A stretch of DNA of 34,851 nucleotides from Rhodocyclaceae bacterium (GTDB lineage: Bacteria; Pseudomonadota; Gammaproteobacteria; Burkholderiales; Rhodocyclaceae). The stretch is taken from the NCBI GenBank assembly GCA_024709955.1, contig JANJVS010000153.1:1-34851 (forward strand). Reading direction: 5' to 3'. The position numbers were made by a program, and so were the translations under genes. Below, piece after piece: positions 27,068-34,851 of the stretch (its first letter is position 1; each line of letters opens with the position of its first letter). The notes under the pieces were generated by a model. The model was given only the letters and a program-made list of their open reading frames with translations. It did no database searches and was not told the DNA's origin.

Positions 27068-28922
27068 TCTCGCGCTCCGGCCACGCCCACGCCATGCCCT
27101 TCGGCGCGACCCTCCTCGCGGGCGGCGGCGCGCGCTTCCGTCTCTGGGCGCCGAGCCTGCCGGTCGTCATGCTGCACATCGAGGGCGATCCGCCGGCCGC
27201 ATTCCCCATGACGCGCGACGCCGACGGCTGGCACGCGCTCGACCTGGCGTCCGCCGGTCCGGGCACGCGCTACCGCTTCCTGCTGCCCGACGGCATGCCG
27301 GTGCCCGATCCGGCGTCGCGCCGCAATCCAGACGGTGTGCACGGCGCCTCGGAAATCATCGATCCGGCGGCCTACCCGTGGCAGGCGGAGGATTGGCGTG
27401 GCCGCCCCTGGGAGGAAGCCGTCATCTACGAACTGCATGTCGGCACCTTCTCGCCGTCCGGCGATTTCGCGGGCATCGCGGCGCGCCTCGACCATCTCGT
27501 CGACCTGGGCGTGACCGCCCTCGAGATCATGCCGGTGGCGGACTTTCCGGGGCGGCGCAACTGGGGCTACGATGGCGTGCTGCCGTTCGCGCCGGCCGCC
27601 GCCTACGGCCGGCCGGAAGACTTCAAGCGCCTGATCGACGCCGCCCATGCGCGCGGCCTGATGGTGTTTCTCGACGTCGTCTACAACCATTTCGGTCCCG
27701 AGGGCAACTACCTGCACTGCTATTGCCCCGAGTTCTTCAATCCGCGCCACCAGACCCCCTGGGGCGCGGCGATCGACTTCGACGGCGCGCACAGCCGCAC
27801 CGTGCGCGACTTCTTCCGCCACAACGCGCTCTACTGGCTCGAAGAGTATCGCCTCGACGGGCTCCGGCTCGACGCCATCCACGCCATCCGCGACGACAGC
27901 GCGCCCGACATCGTCGAGGAAATCCGCGACGCCGCGCGGGCGCTCGCCGCCGCGCAGGGGCGCCACATTCACCTGATCCTCGAAAACGACAAGAACCAGG
28001 CGCATTACCTAGAAAGTCGGCGCTGGCGGGACGGTGCCGCGCCCGGCGGCGTCGCGCAGTGGAACGACGACATCCACCATGCGCTGCACGTCCTCGCCAC
28101 CGGGGAGACGGACGGCTATTACGCCGACTATGCCGACGATCCCTGCCTGGCGCTCGCGCGCTGTCTCGCCGAGGGCTTCGCCTGGCAGGGCGAGCCGTCG
28201 CCTTATCGCGGCGGCGCGCCGCGCGGCGAACCGAGCGGACACCTGCCGCCGACGGCCTTCGTCAATTTCCTGCAAACCCACGACCAGATCGGCAACCGGG
28301 CGCTGGGCGAGCGCCTCTGCCATCTCGCGCCGCTCGCCGCGCAGGAGGCGGTCACGGCGGTGCTGCTGCTGGCGCCGCCGCCGCCGCTGCTGTTCATGGG
28401 CGAGGAATTCGCCGCCAGCCAGCCCTTCCTCTTCTTCTGCGATTTCGGCGCCGAACTGGCGCGCGCCGTGACGGCGGGCCGCCGCGACGAATTCGCCCGC
28501 TTCGCGCGCTTCGCCGATCCGGCGGCGCGGGAGGCCATTCCCGATCCCAACGACCCCGCCACCCAGGCGCGTTGCGCCCTCGACTGGGAAACGCTCGATG
28601 CACCGCCGCACAAGCGCATGCTGACGCTCCACAAGCTGCTGCTGGCGTTGCGGCGCAAGGAAATCGCGCCGCGCCTGGCGGGCATGGCGGGAGGCGCGCG
28701 GGTGGCGCGCCTCGGGGCGCGGGCCTTGCGCGTGCAGTGGACGCTCGGCGACGGCGCGCGGCTCGAACTGATCGCCAATCTCGGGCCGGACGAACTGCTC
28801 GGCGTCGCCCCCGGCCCGGGACGGGAGCTCTTCGCGCTGCCGCCGCTCAACGCCGACGTGCGCGCCGAGGGCCGACTGCCGCCCTGGTCGGTCATCTGGC
28901 AACTGGACGGGGAGGCGGACCG

Positions 28923-28926
<4 letters not shown>
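27064..28926 (+). CDS. treZ: Malto-oligosyltrehalose trehalohydrolase (TreZ)
   Basis: A 620-residue GH13 enzyme that releases trehalose from maltooligosyltrehalose made by TreY. An N-terminal beta domain ([20 protein letters not shown]) precedes the barrel ([34 protein letters not shown]). Nucleophile Asp270 ([10 protein letters not shown]), acid/base Glu307 (LILENDKNQ) and the [17 protein letters not shown] motif are present. Ten residues after Glu307, codons 317-325 (ESRRWRDGA) coincide with a copy of the 24-bp dispersed repeat; the conserved [13 protein letters not shown] resumes immediately afterwards, so the element occupies a loop and the frame is intact. Overlaps at both ends are ATGA. 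Operon position is between treS and malQ-treY. Confidence 0.93.
28013..28036 (+). repeat. 24-bp dispersed repeat, copy 6, inside treZ
   Basis: 23 of 24 positions match the consensus (one C-to-T change at the centre). It is read in frame as part of codons 317-325 of treZ, between the acid/base motif and the AQWNDD motif. Confidence 0.9.
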
Positions 28927-34040
<5,114 letters not shown>

Positions 34041-34064
34041 AAAGTCGGCGCCGGCGGGACGGTG
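34041..34064 (+). repeat. 24-bp dispersed repeat, copy 7 (consensus)
   Basis: Starts at the base after the TAA stop of malQ-treY and equals the consensus at all 24 positions. The rest of the 140-bp gap up to the next gene shows no other clear feature. Confidence 0.9.
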
Positions 34065-34180
34065 GCCATCCGCGCCGGAGCGGCCGCCCGGATGGCGCGC
34101 GACGGCGGCGAAGTGGTGGCGACGCAGGCGTCGGGCAGCGCGCTTGCGGGGGCGTCGCTTTCCGGCTATGTTCCGCCGCC

Positions 34181-34708
34181 ATGCGCGACCGATCCCGCCC
34201 CGCCTTCCCGCTGCCCGCGGCCGTCCTGGGCCTCGCCCTGCTGGCGGCCGGCTGCGCCGGCAACGTGCCGCCGCCGGCCTACACCGCCGAAAAGTTCGCC
34301 GCCGATTCGCCCTTCGAGCTGCGCCTCGCCGCCGGACCGCTGGCCGCCTGCCGCTACGGCCAGCGCGCCCTGCTGAGCCAGGGCTACCAGGTGCACGGCA
34401 GCGACACCCAGACCATCCGCGGCACCAAGTATTTCCAGCCCGAGGCCAAGTACCAGATGCAGCTCGACATCAACCTGGTCTGCCTGCCCGGCGCGGACGG
34501 CACGGTGATCTACGCCAGCGCGGTGCAGACCCGCTACGAGCTCAAGACCAGCGCGAGCAACACCGGCCTCAGCGTCGCCGGAGTCGGCTCGGTGACCCTG
34601 CCCTGGTCGACGGAAAAGGAGGCGATGGTCAAGGTCGGCGAGGAAACCGTCGTCGATCCGGAGTTCTACGGACGGCTGTTCGAGCTGCTCAGGCGCCTGG
34701 CCGAATAG
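34181..34708 (+). CDS. Lipoprotein, DUF2242-like
   Basis: A 175-residue predicted lipoprotein: basic N-terminus, hydrophobic segment and lipobox LLAAGC with the lipidated Cys at 25. The body (QRALLSQGYQVHGSDTQTIRG, KYFQPEAKYQMQLDINLVCL, ASAVQTRYELKTSASNTGLS, VTLPWSTEKEAMVKVGEETV, DPEFYGRLFELLRRL) matches what I recall of DUF2242 proteins of betaproteobacteria, whose function is unknown. The start ATG at 34181 is the only one giving a lipoprotein signal; a much longer frame beginning at 33551 overlaps malQ-treY and is rejected. It is separated from the trehalose genes by 140 bp and is likely an independent unit. Confidence 0.75.
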   Translation: MRDRSRPAFPLPAAVLGLALLAAGCAGNVPPPAYTAEKFAADSPFELRLAAGPLAACRYGQRALLSQGYQVHGSDTQTIRGTKYFQPEAKYQMQLDINLVCLPGADGTVIYASAVQTRYELKTSASNTGLSVAGVGSVTLPWSTEKEAMVKVGEETVVDPEFYGRLFELLRRLAE

Positions 34709-34844
34709 GCCCTAGGGCCTGTTCTCATTCAGGCGACGGGTGCGACGGGGCGATTTTGGCCGCAGGGCAAGGCGCGACCGACGCGATGTGGTGGCTCCAC
34801 ATAAGGAGGGAGCAACACCGCCATGCGGCCAAAAGCGCCCCGTC
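34708..34844. repeat. Hairpin-forming intergenic element (possible MITE or transposon end)
   Basis: Begins with the palindrome GGCCCTAGGGCC (34708-34719, overlapping the lipoprotein stop). A 20-bp inverted repeat follows: 34744-34763 pairs with 34825-34844 with one mismatch. Inside lies a second hairpin, ATGTGG (34786-34791) with CCACAT (34797-34802). No coding frame is recognisable. The element probably continues beyond the window. Confidence 0.6.
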
Positions 34845-34851
34845 CCTCCGG

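Overview
The window is very GC-rich, uses strong GC3 codons and is gene-dense. It has no rRNA, tRNA or CRISPR array. The gene families (Aer-like chemoreceptor, FtsEX, HrcA/CIRCE-controlled rpoH, OprC-type copper receptor, Dnr-like regulator, NapH-like polyferredoxin, MalQ-TreY fusion, DUF2242-like lipoprotein) suggest a betaproteobacterium, probably a facultatively anaerobic or denitrifying member of the Rhodocyclales. The taxonomic placement is inference.

Layout. 1-804: the 3' part of a FAD-dependent oxidoreductase. 952-4734: a PAS-containing chemoreceptor, then ftsE-ftsX. 4742-6565 (minus): a Cache-PAS-GGDEF diguanylate cyclase. 6814-8811: an OprC/NosA-type TonB-dependent copper receptor with its regulatory region. 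8918-9532 (minus): a small secreted protein. 9686-18037 (all minus): a metal-uptake and redox block read in the order tonB-exbB-exbD-Dnr-like regulator, second TonB receptor, periplasmic protein with a C-terminal membrane anchor, NapH-like polyferredoxin, CcdA/TauE-like membrane protein, Sel1-repeat protein. 18257-19159: rpoH behind a perfect CIRCE operator. 19215-22692 (minus): KamA-type radical SAM enzyme, aminotransferase, LapA-like protein and MarR regulator. 22790-34040 (plus): a tightly packed osmotic/trehalose operon mscS - treS::maltokinase - treZ - malQ::treY. 34181-34708: a lipoprotein. The window ends in a hairpin-forming repeat.

Two signals cut across genes. (1) A dyad GCGAC-N5-GTCGC lies 66-84 nt upstream of the start codons of oprC, the second TonB receptor and tonB. 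In all three the dyad centre is 33.5 bp from a TAGnnT -10 box, and no -35 box is visible. This is the geometry of a class II activator, and the Dnr-like CRP/FNR protein encoded in the block is the obvious candidate. A degenerate tandem version precedes the Sel1 gene. This defines a likely copper/metal-acquisition regulon, possibly serving a respiratory copper enzyme such as N2O reductase. (2) A 24-bp repeat occurs seven times, always in the same orientation. One copy is extended to 84 bp by exactly 60 bp of hairpin-forming sequence. Two copies lie inside open reading frames (the CcdA/TauE-like gene and treZ), and both lengths are multiples of three, so the frames stay open. This looks like an in-frame-tolerated dispersed element.

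The trehalose operon couples a mechanosensitive channel to two trehalose routes (TreS, and TreY/TreZ with a fused amylomaltase). The maltokinase half of the TreS fusion carries Asn where the family's catalytic Asp is expected.
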